8,886 nucleotides of DNA. Source: Gammaproteobacteria bacterium (GTDB lineage: Bacteria; Pseudomonadota; Gammaproteobacteria; Pseudomonadales; Pseudohongiellaceae). Location of the stretch: NCBI GenBank assembly GCA_003514305.1, contig DORE01000264.1, positions 1 through 8,886 of the forward strand, given 5' to 3'. Position numbers and translations under genes: made by a program. Within the stretch, counting starts at the first letter, position 1. Every line of letters begins with the position of its first letter. Positions 1 to 7,296 of the stretch are shown in pieces. Below the pieces are notes generated by a model that searched no databases, had not been told where the DNA came from, and worked only from the letters and a program-made list of their open reading frames with translations.

Positions 1-603
1 GCAAGCAACCGATACCTCTTTCAGGTCCGTCGCGGCACCCTGGTGTACGAAACCACCGTAGAAGCCTTTCCTGCTTCAGAGATGCCTGGACCACGAGAAC
101 TGTACCGCGTTGACCCGCTCGCCACCCGGGCCGGCTATCGAACCGAACTTGTTAGAGTTGCCAATCAGGGCGTTATTCCCGCCGCACGTGTCGTCGAGCT
201 ATTCACTGGCAGCCCGCTACTCGCCTCCAATATTAAAAAAAACAGCGTGATACTGGCGGTCAACGGTCAGTATTTGCAATCAGCGCAAGACCTGGTTAAC
301 CGGCTGAATCAGGAATTCGACTACGGCGAGAGCGTCAGCTTCACACTGCTGCAGGACGGAGACGTGAGAAACGTGCTCGTTAATCTGTGGAATCCAGGAA
401 GGCGTATCAGCAAAGTATCTCTAGGCCCGCTAATGCGGTATGAATCCTCATTAAACCCTGGAACACGCACATTCATTTTGTTTGATTTATGGCTGTTCTC
501 ACTTTACCGATATCAGCGCAGCGAAGGCGAAAAATCGCACACTTTCATGGGTCTGATTAACGTGAGCACCAACGACGGGGAACTCATGGAAGAAACCAAT
601 TAG
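1..603 (+). CDS. PDZ-domain protein, 5'-truncated by the window edge
   Basis: The reading frame is open from base 1 to the TAG at 601-603, so this is the C-terminal 200 residues of a longer protein. A GTG at 43 could be read as a start, but the 14 codons before it encode plausible protein (RYLFQVRRGTLVYE looks like one beta strand), so I treat the gene as partial. A PDZ-like domain lies at about bases 208-387: GSPLLASNIKKNSVILAVNG matches the carboxylate-binding-loop and 'G-D-x-I-xxVNG' region of bacterial PDZ domains. It is followed by a helix (AQDLVNRLNQ) and closing strands (SVSFTLLQDGDVRNVLVNL). After the PDZ comes a tail of about 70 residues rich in aromatic residues (FILFDLWLFSLYRYQRSEG) that I do not recognise. 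PDZ domains of this sort bind C-terminal or internal peptide ends and often accompany envelope proteases, but no catalytic domain is visible here. The gene ends 7 bases before the first VCBS gene. Confidence 0.75.
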   Translation, partial: ASNRYLFQVRRGTLVYETTVEAFPASEMPGPRELYRVDPLATRAGYRTELVRVANQGVIPAARVVELFTGSPLLASNIKKNSVILAVNGQYLQSAQDLVNRLNQEFDYGESVSFTLLQDGDVRNVLVNLWNPGRRISKVSLGPLMRYESSLNPGTRTFILFDLWLFSLYRYQRSEGEKSHTFMGLINVSTNDGELMEETN

Positions 604-610
604 GCATTCG

Positions 611-2194
611 ATGAACTGCAGCCAAATAAAGCAAAAGCAGCCGACACCTGTGCGGCCAAGAATCCTTTCCCTCATAACATACCTGTGGTTCTGGGGAAGC
701 ACTGTTGCGAACGCTCAATCCAACTACACCGCCTTCGAACTTATCCGTGAAAACAACTGGGATCCCTTGATACTTGAAGATTTGAATGGAGACGGTGCCA
801 AAGACATCATTTATTCGTCGTTTGATCCGGCATTTGGACGGGAACTACACATCCATTATCAACAAGACGATGGGGGCTTTAGTGCCGTCCCTCGCCGCAT
901 TGAGATAAAAACCGAGATTGTCGCTATCGGTTTCGCTGACCTGCGGGATGACCCCGGCAAAGAACTGGTGCTGTTCGCAGACAGCGGTATTTTCAGTCTA
1001 TCTACCGCCGTGGAAGGATATGCCGGGAACCTGAAACTGCTTGCCGCGTGGGATCTTATTGCAACCATACCTGACAGACAGCGAGTTCATTTCAACAACA
1101 TCCCGGCTGAGATCGACGGAGACGGCCTCGTGGATCTTTTGGTGGCGGGAGATGACCAATACGGCCTGTTCCTCGGCAACAATGACGAAACTTTTACGCT
1201 GAGCACCCGCTTTTCAACCCTCAATCGCAACATCACGCCTGTGCAACGGGCCGCCAATGGATCTGACGTTGATGGCCGATTGGAGATTAATCCTGAACAA
1301 GGGATCTTGATCGAGTTAACCGTCGAATTACCCTCTCCTTTCGAAGGTTTTGTCGAGCAGTGGACTAACCAGCAACGTACCAACAGACCTCTGCTCAAAA
1401 GTGAGCAATGGATGCCTAGCGCCACCTTGGCGAAACTAAACGATGATCACCTGCTGGACATTGCCTACATCAATGCTGGCGCAAACGGTCTGGGACAGAT
1501 GAATATGCATTTCCAGCGGACTTCCGGATTCAAAGACCAGCCTGACTGGCAGGGTGATTTGGACTCAAGCGGCCAATTACAGTTGGTTGATATGAACGAC
1601 GACAGTCTGGCCGACATCCTGCGCTTGTCTGGCGATGGCAATGAATGGACTGCAAGCTTGTTCCTCAACCGCGTAGGCACTTTTGATTTCACTCAGGCAA
1701 ATCAGGTCATGCGCTTCTCTGGATACGACATGAACCTTGATGTCATCACGCAAGCGCAAGGAGAAACTTTTCTAAGCGCCAGTTTTTACACAATCCCGGT
1801 TGTAGATGCAATTCGCAGCGCAAGTGTCAATCGCACCCAGCTGCTGTTTGGCTCTCAGGAGAGCCAACCGGGCCAAGTTTTCAATCGCCGGCCTAGCTCA
1901 AGTCTGGTTGAGTCTTTTTCTACTGACAACGTTCGAGGACTGTCAGAGCAAATGTCAATGAAGTATGACGTTGATGGAGACGGCAACAACGATGCGCTTT
2001 ACATAACTGAAAATGGCACACTTGCAGCCAAAAAAATCGGCGCAGACCTGACAATTTCGAAGGAAGCTTTCTGGGAATATATCTCTCCGCGAACCGTATT
2101 CGAATTCGAAGTTTTGTCGCTAAATAGGGACAAACTACCGGACCTAATCTTGCGTCATGGTCGGACCACCACGCTCTTGGTCGCGCGTCCCTGA
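611..2194 (+). CDS. exported FG-GAP/VCBS-repeat protein (first of a tandem pair)
   Basis: This 527-residue protein has an N-terminal signal peptide: basic residues (KQK, RPR), a hydrophobic stretch ILSLITYLWFWG, and a likely cleavage site ANA|QS after residue 35. The mature part carries calcium-loop-like FG-GAP/VCBS motifs at about 57-65 (DLNGDGAKD), 169-175 (DGDGLVD), 277-283 (NDDHLLD), 327-335 (DMNDDSLAD), 453-461 (DVDGDGNND) and 504-511 (NRDKLPD). Some copies have lost acidic ligands. Such repeats usually build a beta-propeller, often calcium-stabilised, used in adhesion or binding at the cell surface or in the periplasm. No anchor, autotransporter or catalytic domain is seen, so a specific role cannot be given. 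The ATG at 611 is preceded by a weak TAGG (601-604) that includes the stop codon of the PDZ gene, which suggests co-translation. The stop TGA directly abuts the ATG of the next gene. Confidence 0.85.
   Translation: MNCSQIKQKQPTPVRPRILSLITYLWFWGSTVANAQSNYTAFELIRENNWDPLILEDLNGDGAKDIIYSSFDPAFGRELHIHYQQDDGGFSAVPRRIEIKTEIVAIGFADLRDDPGKELVLFADSGIFSLSTAVEGYAGNLKLLAAWDLIATIPDRQRVHFNNIPAEIDGDGLVDLLVAGDDQYGLFLGNNDETFTLSTRFSTLNRNITPVQRAANGSDVDGRLEINPEQGILIELTVELPSPFEGFVEQWTNQQRTNRPLLKSEQWMPSATLAKLNDDHLLDIAYINAGANGLGQMNMHFQRTSGFKDQPDWQGDLDSSGQLQLVDMNDDSLADILRLSGDGNEWTASLFLNRVGTFDFTQANQVMRFSGYDMNLDVITQAQGETFLSASFYTIPVVDAIRSASVNRTQLLFGSQESQPGQVFNRRPSSSLVESFSTDNVRGLSEQMSMKYDVDGDGNNDALYITENGTLAAKKIGADLTISKEAFWEYISPRTVFEFEVLSLNRDKLPDLILRHGRTTTLLVARP
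1848..1867. repeat. perfect 9-bp inverted repeat inside the first VCBS gene
   Basis: TTGGCTCTC (1848-1856) and GAGAGCCAA (1859-1867) are exact reverse complements separated by only AG. The RNA would form an 8-bp stem with a four-base loop. It lies within the coding sequence at residues GSQESQPG, about two thirds of the way into the gene, and no T-run follows. It is the tightest perfect hairpin I noticed in the window. It may be incidental, an mRNA-stability element or a weak pause site. Confidence 0.5.
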
Positions 2195-3895
2195 ATGAAA
2201 TCAAGGATAAATAACTGTTCTGAAATTCGTGAAGCTGGCTTTGTTTCAGCCAGAGGTCTTATTATTGCCTGTTGCCTGATGTTCGGTAATGGCGAGGCTC
2301 TCATTGCCGCTGTTCCCAGTTTCAATCAGCAGGAGTTCTCCCTGCCGGCGAGTGCCGAGTCGCTCGTGGTTGCGGAGCTCAATGGTGACGATCTCAAAGA
2401 TCTGGTTGCGCTGATTGACGGCCGTCTCCGGGTGTATTTCCAGAGTGAAACCGGGTTTGATTTTGAGTCGGGGTTCAGCGAGATCAGTTTTGAATCGCGA
2501 GCAGTCGGCTGGGACTTGAACAGCGGTTTCGGTGCCAAAGGACAGACCAGCGTGATCGGATTACTTGACGGCAAGCACGCGGTACGTTTTCCTATCCGTG
2601 GAACGGATATCTTGCCACCTCACACTATTTCTGCTGATTTACCTGGCTTCATCAGCCGAGGAATCAACCGTCTACATTTTGCAAAAGACATCAACTCTGA
2701 CGGTTTTACCGATCTGGTGATCCCTGGTGCCGGCGAAATCCACCTGCTAATCAGTGAGGGCAACGGAGAGTTCCAAGCCCCTCTCAGTATTATTTCAGAC
2801 ACCCGTCTTCGCACTCAGCTCAATATCAATCAATTCAACCGTTCTGCTGGACAGGCAGTTCGAATTCCAGATTTAACCCTCAGAGATGTCAATGCTGACG
2901 GCCAGGACGATTTGATTGTGCGAACAGAGGAAAAGCTCGAGGTCTTTCTTGCCAGCCAAGCGGCGGGCAGCTATTTCCCCCCCACACCGAGTTTCTCTCT
3001 TGATATCGCCGCAATAGAAAAAAATCTCGGGCAGTTTGATATCGATAACCTGGATTTCTCAAACTTAACCGGCGTTCTCGCCCTTACCCATGAGGAGATT
3101 CTGGATGATATCGATGGTGACGGGATCGACGACCTGCTTCTGAGGGAAGGCGCGAAGGTGTCTATTTTCTCCGGTCAGCCGGACGGCATGAATTTTGATC
3201 AAGCTCGACAGGTTCTTCGCTCAGGGGGAAACGTCCTGAGTACATTCTTGTATGACGAAAACGGTGATGGGCTTAAGGACCTGTGGCTTTGGCGGGTAGA
3301 GCCGATATCAGTGGGCGACATCTTCGTCTGGCTCGCTTTGTCGGGATCAATAGCAATTGAGGCGTTTATCTACCCTAATAACGGCGAACGGTTTCAAAGA
3401 CGTCCAGCCAGAAAGGTGACAGTTAACCTCAAATTCCCTTCTGTCTTGCGCCTCGCGAGCGCTTTTCAAACTCTCAATAACGAAGCAGAAACACTTCAGA
3501 CCAGCGGCGTGGCGCGCACCGCCACTGCCAGCCTCGATAGTCCGGGTGAGGGCAACGACTTAATGGTTATACTGAAAGATCGAATAAAAATCTTTTTGAA
3601 TAGCATCGAGCCAGCCCGAAAGGACGGCTTTCTGGGAGCACTGAATTACTCCCGAGAGCGCGACAATTACGAAATCAACATCAGAGAAATCATCAACAGT
3701 GCTTCCAGAAGTGGAAATCCATACTTAGACCTGGTCGAGAGCCGCGAAGCGACTGCTGACATTATGCTTCCGAAGCCTGCCACTAGTGGCGATTTGATAG
3801 CGGTCAATCTCAACGATGACGAGCTCGATGACATTATCGTGTTCACGCACTTCGATGCTAGTCAGATTCAGGGTTTATTGTTACTCTCGCAGTGA
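2195..3895 (+). CDS. exported FG-GAP/VCBS-repeat protein (second of a tandem pair)
   Basis: This 566-residue protein starts at the ATG immediately after the previous TGA (2192-2194). No Shine-Dalgarno sequence is evident, so translational coupling is likely. A long n-region is followed by a hydrophobic core (GLIIACCLMF) and a probable signal-peptidase site near residue 39 (ALIAA|VPS). FG-GAP/VCBS motifs occur at about 61-69 (ELNGDDLKD), 165-173 (DINSDGFTD), 231-239 (DVNADGQDD), 305-313 (DIDGDGIDD), 354-362 (DENGDGLKD) and 538-546 (NLNDDELDD). Their number, and the position of the motif after a shared 'R-x-H-F' sequence, match the upstream protein, so the two look like diverged tandem duplicates. 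Most loops here keep D-x-[DN]-x-DG ligands, so calcium binding is more likely than in the first copy. Location is probably periplasmic or secreted. No catalytic residues or membrane anchor are recognisable. The function is unknown. Confidence 0.85.
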   Translation: MKSRINNCSEIREAGFVSARGLIIACCLMFGNGEALIAAVPSFNQQEFSLPASAESLVVAELNGDDLKDLVALIDGRLRVYFQSETGFDFESGFSEISFESRAVGWDLNSGFGAKGQTSVIGLLDGKHAVRFPIRGTDILPPHTISADLPGFISRGINRLHFAKDINSDGFTDLVIPGAGEIHLLISEGNGEFQAPLSIISDTRLRTQLNINQFNRSAGQAVRIPDLTLRDVNADGQDDLIVRTEEKLEVFLASQAAGSYFPPTPSFSLDIAAIEKNLGQFDIDNLDFSNLTGVLALTHEEILDDIDGDGIDDLLLREGAKVSIFSGQPDGMNFDQARQVLRSGGNVLSTFLYDENGDGLKDLWLWRVEPISVGDIFVWLALSGSIAIEAFIYPNNGERFQRRPARKVTVNLKFPSVLRLASAFQTLNNEAETLQTSGVARTATASLDSPGEGNDLMVILKDRIKIFLNSIEPARKDGFLGALNYSRERDNYEINIREIINSASRSGNPYLDLVESREATADIMLPKPATSGDLIAVNLNDDELDDIIVFTHFDASQIQGLLLLSQ

Positions 3896-3897
3896 AT

Positions 3898-3918
3898 AAA
3901 AAGCCGGTAACAACCGGC
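3898..3918 (-). terminator. stem-loop with U-tract in minus orientation
   Basis: A perfect 6-bp stem GCCGGT (3903-3908) and ACCGGC (3913-3918) encloses an AACA loop. It is preceded on the plus strand by five A residues (3898-3902). Read on the minus strand this is a GC-rich hairpin followed by UUUUUAUU, the form of an intrinsic terminator. On the plus strand the hairpin is followed by CCCCTG, so it would terminate poorly and may act only as an intercistronic structure. It lies three bases after the stop codon of the second VCBS gene. No minus-strand gene nearby needs a terminator, so it could be stopping antisense transcription or be a degenerate bidirectional element. Confidence 0.4.
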
Positions 3919-3934
3919 CCCTGTTGAGTGCCTC

Positions 3935-4180
3935 ATGAAAAAAATGGTCTGGACAGCGTTTGGTGTCTCTCTGATTCTTGTAAACGTCATCGCCGAAATC
4001 GGCTTTTACTACTCTGGTGTCAGCATCCACATGTTCTTTCGCATCGCCTTGATCTTCGGTGTGACAGTCGGCGTGACGGTACTTGGCGGCACCTTCAAGC
4101 TGATTGATGCCCTGGAAACTGAAAAGCCCCTTTCCGGCACAGTCAGGGATACACTCGGCGCTGACCGCAAGAAGAATTGA
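3935..4180 (+). CDS. small two-helix membrane protein of unknown function
   Basis: This 81-residue protein has two strongly hydrophobic segments, about residues 5-26 (VWTAFGVSLILVNVIAEIG) and 34-57 (MFFRIALIFGVTVGVTVLGG). A short loop lies between them, and a hydrophilic, basic C-terminal tail ends in DRKKN. The N-terminal MKK and the basic tail would both place the ends in the cytoplasm. I do not recognise a family. It is not a TRAP small subunit (DctQ), which has four helices and is fused into the permease here. The ATG at 3935 has only a weak TGAG at 3925-3928. The stop is 12 bases before the start of the TAXI binding-protein gene, so it is probably transcribed with the transporter. It could be an accessory or stability factor for the TRAP complex, but this is inferred only from position. 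Confidence 0.7.
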   Translation: MKKMVWTAFGVSLILVNVIAEIGFYYSGVSIHMFFRIALIFGVTVGVTVLGGTFKLIDALETEKPLSGTVRDTLGADRKKN

Positions 4181-4192
4181 ACTTACAGTCCC

Positions 4193-5263
4193 GTGCCTCG
4201 CTTCTCAAAATACGGAAAAAACTCACGGCTTGTTTGTTTCGTAGTGGTGATATCGCTACTCACTCTGGCATGCACTGATGAACTTAGTCGGGCCAGACCT
4301 TACGTCCTAACAACCGCAACGACCGGGGGTACTTTCTATCCTGTCGGAGTCGCGATTGCGACTATTGCTCATGCACAGCTTGCCGAGAGCGATGGTATTT
4401 CGATGACAGCCATCAGTTCCGCCGGATCACTTGAGAATATCAAGCTGCTTCGAGATAACCAGGCTCAGTTCGCTATCTTGCAGGGTCCCTTCAGTGCCTG
4501 GTCCTGGGATGGCGAAGGCCCGGTCAGCTCACCGCAGAAGCATCTGCGCAGTGTCAGTGCTCTGTGGAAAAACGTTGAGCATTTTGTATTGCTGTCGGAA
4601 TTGAGCGCAACAGGAACTATGCGCGATCTAAATCTGCTCAGCGGGGAACGTTACGTGCTGGGAGCGCGAAACTCCGGTGCCGAGCAGACTGGTCGTTTTA
4701 TTTTGGATTCGCTGGGTATCGATTATCAAGAGAAATTTAACCTGGCATACATGGGGTATGGACCAACCACCGGCGCCATCCAGGACGGCAATATTGTCGG
4801 CATGAATATTCCGGCCGGCGCACCGGTCAGTTCTATTACCCAAGCTTATGCTCTGATGGGGGATCGCATGACTATCCTGAACTGGAGTCAAGAGTCTCTC
4901 GACGCAATTAATGCTCGCTATCCACTTTGGGACTGGTATGAGTTTCCACCAAACACTTATCCCAACCAAACCGAACTGATACGTACTGTTGGTTCTCCAA
5001 ATGTACTGGTTACCCGTGTAGATATTCCCGATGCAGTGGTTTACAAAATCACTAAGATGATCTGGGAAAATTTGGGTACTCTGCATGAGATCCACCAGGC
5101 AACGAGAGACATGCGTATGGAAATTGCTATTGACGGACTGGGCGCGCCACTGCATGAGGGCGCCATCCGTTACTACCGAGAAATCGGACTGGACATCCCC
5201 CCTCGCCTGCTACTCGCAGAAGCCGAGAATCACACGGACAACCAAGGAAGCGAGTCTCCATGA
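4193..5263 (+). CDS. TAXI-family TRAP transporter solute-binding protein
   Basis: This is the periplasmic substrate-capture component of a TRAP transporter, delivering ligand to the fused permease encoded next. The 356 residues fit the TAXI family: a hydrophobic leader (residues 13-26), then the diagnostic TTATTGGTFYPVGVAIA (about 40-56), the AISSAGSLENIKLL segment (73-86), QFAILQGPFSAW (92-103) and the later GARNSGAEQTGRFIL (157-171). The leader ends TLAC27. This resembles a lipobox but has Thr at -3, so the protein may be a lipoprotein or may simply be cleaved after Ala26. The start is a GTG at 4193, chosen because no ATG is available before the leader. The nearest purine-rich sequence (GAAGAA, 4171-4176) is too far upstream for a normal ribosome site, so initiation may depend on coupling with the 81-residue gene. 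Characterised TAXI proteins bind glutamate-like or dicarboxylate ligands; the ligand here cannot be read from sequence. It overlaps the permease gene by four bases (ATGA). Confidence 0.93.
   Translation: MPRFSKYGKNSRLVCFVVVISLLTLACTDELSRARPYVLTTATTGGTFYPVGVAIATIAHAQLAESDGISMTAISSAGSLENIKLLRDNQAQFAILQGPFSAWSWDGEGPVSSPQKHLRSVSALWKNVEHFVLLSELSATGTMRDLNLLSGERYVLGARNSGAEQTGRFILDSLGIDYQEKFNLAYMGYGPTTGAIQDGNIVGMNIPAGAPVSSITQAYALMGDRMTILNWSQESLDAINARYPLWDWYEFPPNTYPNQTELIRTVGSPNVLVTRVDIPDAVVYKITKMIWENLGTLHEIHQATRDMRMEIAIDGLGAPLHEGAIRYYREIGLDIPPRLLLAEAENHTDNQGSESP
5244..5250 (+). promoter_or_regulatory. Shine-Dalgarno site for the TRAP permease
   Basis: AAGGAAG lies within the last codons of the binding-protein gene, nine bases before the permease ATG at 5260. 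It is the best ribosome site in the window. It supports the ATG inside the ATGA overlap as the true start, and suggests the permease is translated on its own signal as well as by coupling. Confidence 0.65.
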
Positions 5264-7287
5264 AGTCAACCTGGCTACGCTGGACAGCTTTTCTGTTCGC
5301 CCTGTTCCACATTTACTGTAATGTTTTCGCCAGCATCTCTGAACTTTGGCTCTCGGCCATTCACTTTGGAGGTTTCGGCGCAATATGCATGTTTATGGCC
5401 AATGAGGCTTTGATCGATGGAAAGCAGCCTCTTCAATATTGGATAAACTTGGGCCTTGCCATACTAACTATCGCCTCCGCCGGATACCTCGTCGTGTTTG
5501 AGAATGCTCTCTATGCTAGAGAGACCGAATACATCCTGAGCGATTATGTTTTTTCAATTATAGCAATAGCACTCGCCATGGAATTCACGCGACGAACAAC
5601 CGGCTGGTTCATGCCGATCCTAATCACAATTAGCTTATCTTACATCCTTTTCTTGGGGCGGTTTATTGGAGGGGTGTTCGCGTTCCCTGGATTGAGCCTC
5701 GAAACAGTTATGTATCGAAGCTACTTCACCAGTGAAGGCATGTTTGGTCTTACTGCCAACATCTCCTCAACCTTCGTCTTCATGTTCATCATCTTCGGAG
5801 CCTTCCTATTGAAGTCAGGTGCAGGAGATTTCATTGTTCGCCTTGCGAATTGCTTGACCCGCCGATTCATCGGCGGTGCAGGATTGGTGTCAGTGGTCGG
5901 TTCAGGGCTGATGGGTTCCGTAACCGGTTCTGCTGTCGCCAACACAGTCTCAATCGGCGTGATCACGATTCCGATGATGAAAAAATCAGGATTTACACCA
6001 CGGTTCGCCGCAGGAGTCGAAGCCGCTGCCTCTACCGGCGGCGCGCTCATGCCACCCGTCATGGGCGCAGGCGCGTTCGTTCTTGCAAGTTACACGCAAA
6101 TCTCTTACGTAACGGTCATTGCTGCCTCTGCTCTGCCAGCCTTGCTCTACTTCTTAACGGTGTCTTTTTTTGTGCGCATCGAGGCGAAGAGGATCGGTTT
6201 GACAGCTTCAGGAGAGGGCGAAGGTGAATCAGTGCGGAAGGTGCTTAAAGAGGGCTGGCACTTCATCATCCCACTGGGTGTCCTGATCGGCTTCCTCGTA
6301 GCCGGCAGAACCCCGACCTCATCGGCTGCTTTCGCAATCATATCTGTCATCGCAGCTTCCTGGTTATCTGCTAATCCAATGAGACTGCCAGACATTTTTG
6401 AAGCGGTGGTGGATGGCGTCCGTAATATGGTAACAACGGCTCTTCTGTTGGTTGCTGTAGGTATCGTCATCAACGTCGTGACAACGACAGGTGTCGGTAA
6501 CGCCTTTTCACTCATGATTGTTGAATGGGCACAAGGTTCACTTTTGATCACTCTGATTCTGGTAGCTCTTGCCTCGCTGGTCCTCGGCATGGGCCTACCG
6601 GTGACCGCCTCTTACATTGTGCTTGCAACACTTTCTGCGCCGCTCATTTTTGATTTGATCAGCCAATCTCAACTGCTATCAGCGCTTCAGTCAGGCGACC
6701 TTCCTGGCAACGTCGCGGCAACAATTGGACTGTTTGGCGGAGATCCGGTAGTGGCGCTGCAGGAAATGCCGATGGAAATGAAGCAGCTGATTCGGCAAGA
6801 GATGCTGCCCGCAGAATCGCTTACTGGCATGCTTCTGAGTGCTCATCTGATCATTTTTTGGTTATCCCAGGACAGTAATGTCACACCGCCGGTCTGCCTC
6901 GCCTCGTTCGCGGCGGCAGGCATTGCCGGCACCCGACCCATTCCGACTGGACTTACCAGCTGGAAGGTCGCAAAAGGTCTCTATCTGGTACCCATATTGT
7001 TTGCCTACTCGCCACTGATATCCGGCAGCTGGCCAGAGCGACTTGAAGTCTTTCTCTGGGCATGCATGGGCTTATACGCGATGGCGGGTCTTTTGCAATG
7101 GCACCTGGAAGCCCGCATCACTCCCGCTGCAGCACTAATCTTGCTGATATGTGCTGCTTTGCTGATGTGGACGCCATTACCGATTTATTACCATGCGGCA
7201 GGTGCGCTCATGCTTGGCGGCATCGTTTACCTGCAGCGCAAGGGCAATGTCCTTGTTGCTGCATCGAAGAATTTATCAGTAACGTGA
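5260..7287 (+). CDS. TRAP transporter permease, 4TM/12TM fusion (DctQ-DctM type)
   Basis: This inner-membrane component of an ion-coupled TRAP uptake system is 675 residues long, typical or slightly long for the fused class. Residues 1-135 hold about four to five helices corresponding to the small subunit. The large-subunit core follows, with family signatures GSVTGSAVANTVSIGVITIP (219-238), GVEAAASTGGALMPPVMGAG (252-271), LGMGLPVTASYIVLA (442-456) and DSNVTPPVCLASFAAAGIAG (538-557). The paired GSVTGSA and NVTPPV motifs sit in the re-entrant hairpins that form the transport site in this superfamily. Two to three extra helices occupy 570-660. A hydrophilic stretch of about 60 residues (464-525) separates LATLSAPLIF from LLSAHLIIFWL, where many relatives have a short loop. 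The gene overlaps the TAXI gene by ATGA, so the two form a complete transporter of matching subtype. The substrate is unknown. Confidence 0.95.
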   Translation: MKSTWLRWTAFLFALFHIYCNVFASISELWLSAIHFGGFGAICMFMANEALIDGKQPLQYWINLGLAILTIASAGYLVVFENALYARETEYILSDYVFSIIAIALAMEFTRRTTGWFMPILITISLSYILFLGRFIGGVFAFPGLSLETVMYRSYFTSEGMFGLTANISSTFVFMFIIFGAFLLKSGAGDFIVRLANCLTRRFIGGAGLVSVVGSGLMGSVTGSAVANTVSIGVITIPMMKKSGFTPRFAAGVEAAASTGGALMPPVMGAGAFVLASYTQISYVTVIAASALPALLYFLTVSFFVRIEAKRIGLTASGEGEGESVRKVLKEGWHFIIPLGVLIGFLVAGRTPTSSAAFAIISVIAASWLSANPMRLPDIFEAVVDGVRNMVTTALLLVAVGIVINVVTTTGVGNAFSLMIVEWAQGSLLITLILVALASLVLGMGLPVTASYIVLATLSAPLIFDLISQSQLLSALQSGDLPGNVAATIGLFGGDPVVALQEMPMEMKQLIRQEMLPAESLTGMLLSAHLIIFWLSQDSNVTPPVCLASFAAAGIAGTRPIPTGLTSWKVAKGLYLVPILFAYSPLISGSWPERLEVFLWACMGLYAMAGLLQWHLEARITPAAALILLICAALLMWTPLPIYYHAAGALMLGGIVYLQRKGNVLVAASKNLSVT

Positions 7288-7296
7288 GAAGACCCC

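Noticed and set aside
43..45. GTG as the true start of the PDZ gene
   Set aside because: The frame is open to the window edge and the upstream codons look coding, so the gene is better treated as truncated.
2099..2110. 12-base palindrome TTCGAATTCGAA
   Set aside because: It arises from the alternating Phe-Glu codons in the VFEFEV segment and has no partner or operator context.
2593..2609. 7-bp inverted repeat TATCCGT-GGA-ACGGATA in the second VCBS gene
   Set aside because: It is short, inside a coding region, and has no U-tract or regulatory context.
4628..5155. Minus-strand open frame of 175 codons opposite the TAXI gene
   Set aside because: It lies wholly antisense to a strongly supported TAXI gene and its translation is rich in Cys, His and Trp with no domain-like pattern.
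6147..6590. Minus-strand open frame of 147 codons opposite the permease gene
   Set aside because: It is antisense to conserved TRAP motifs and its low-complexity Thr/Ala/Arg composition is typical of a shadow frame.
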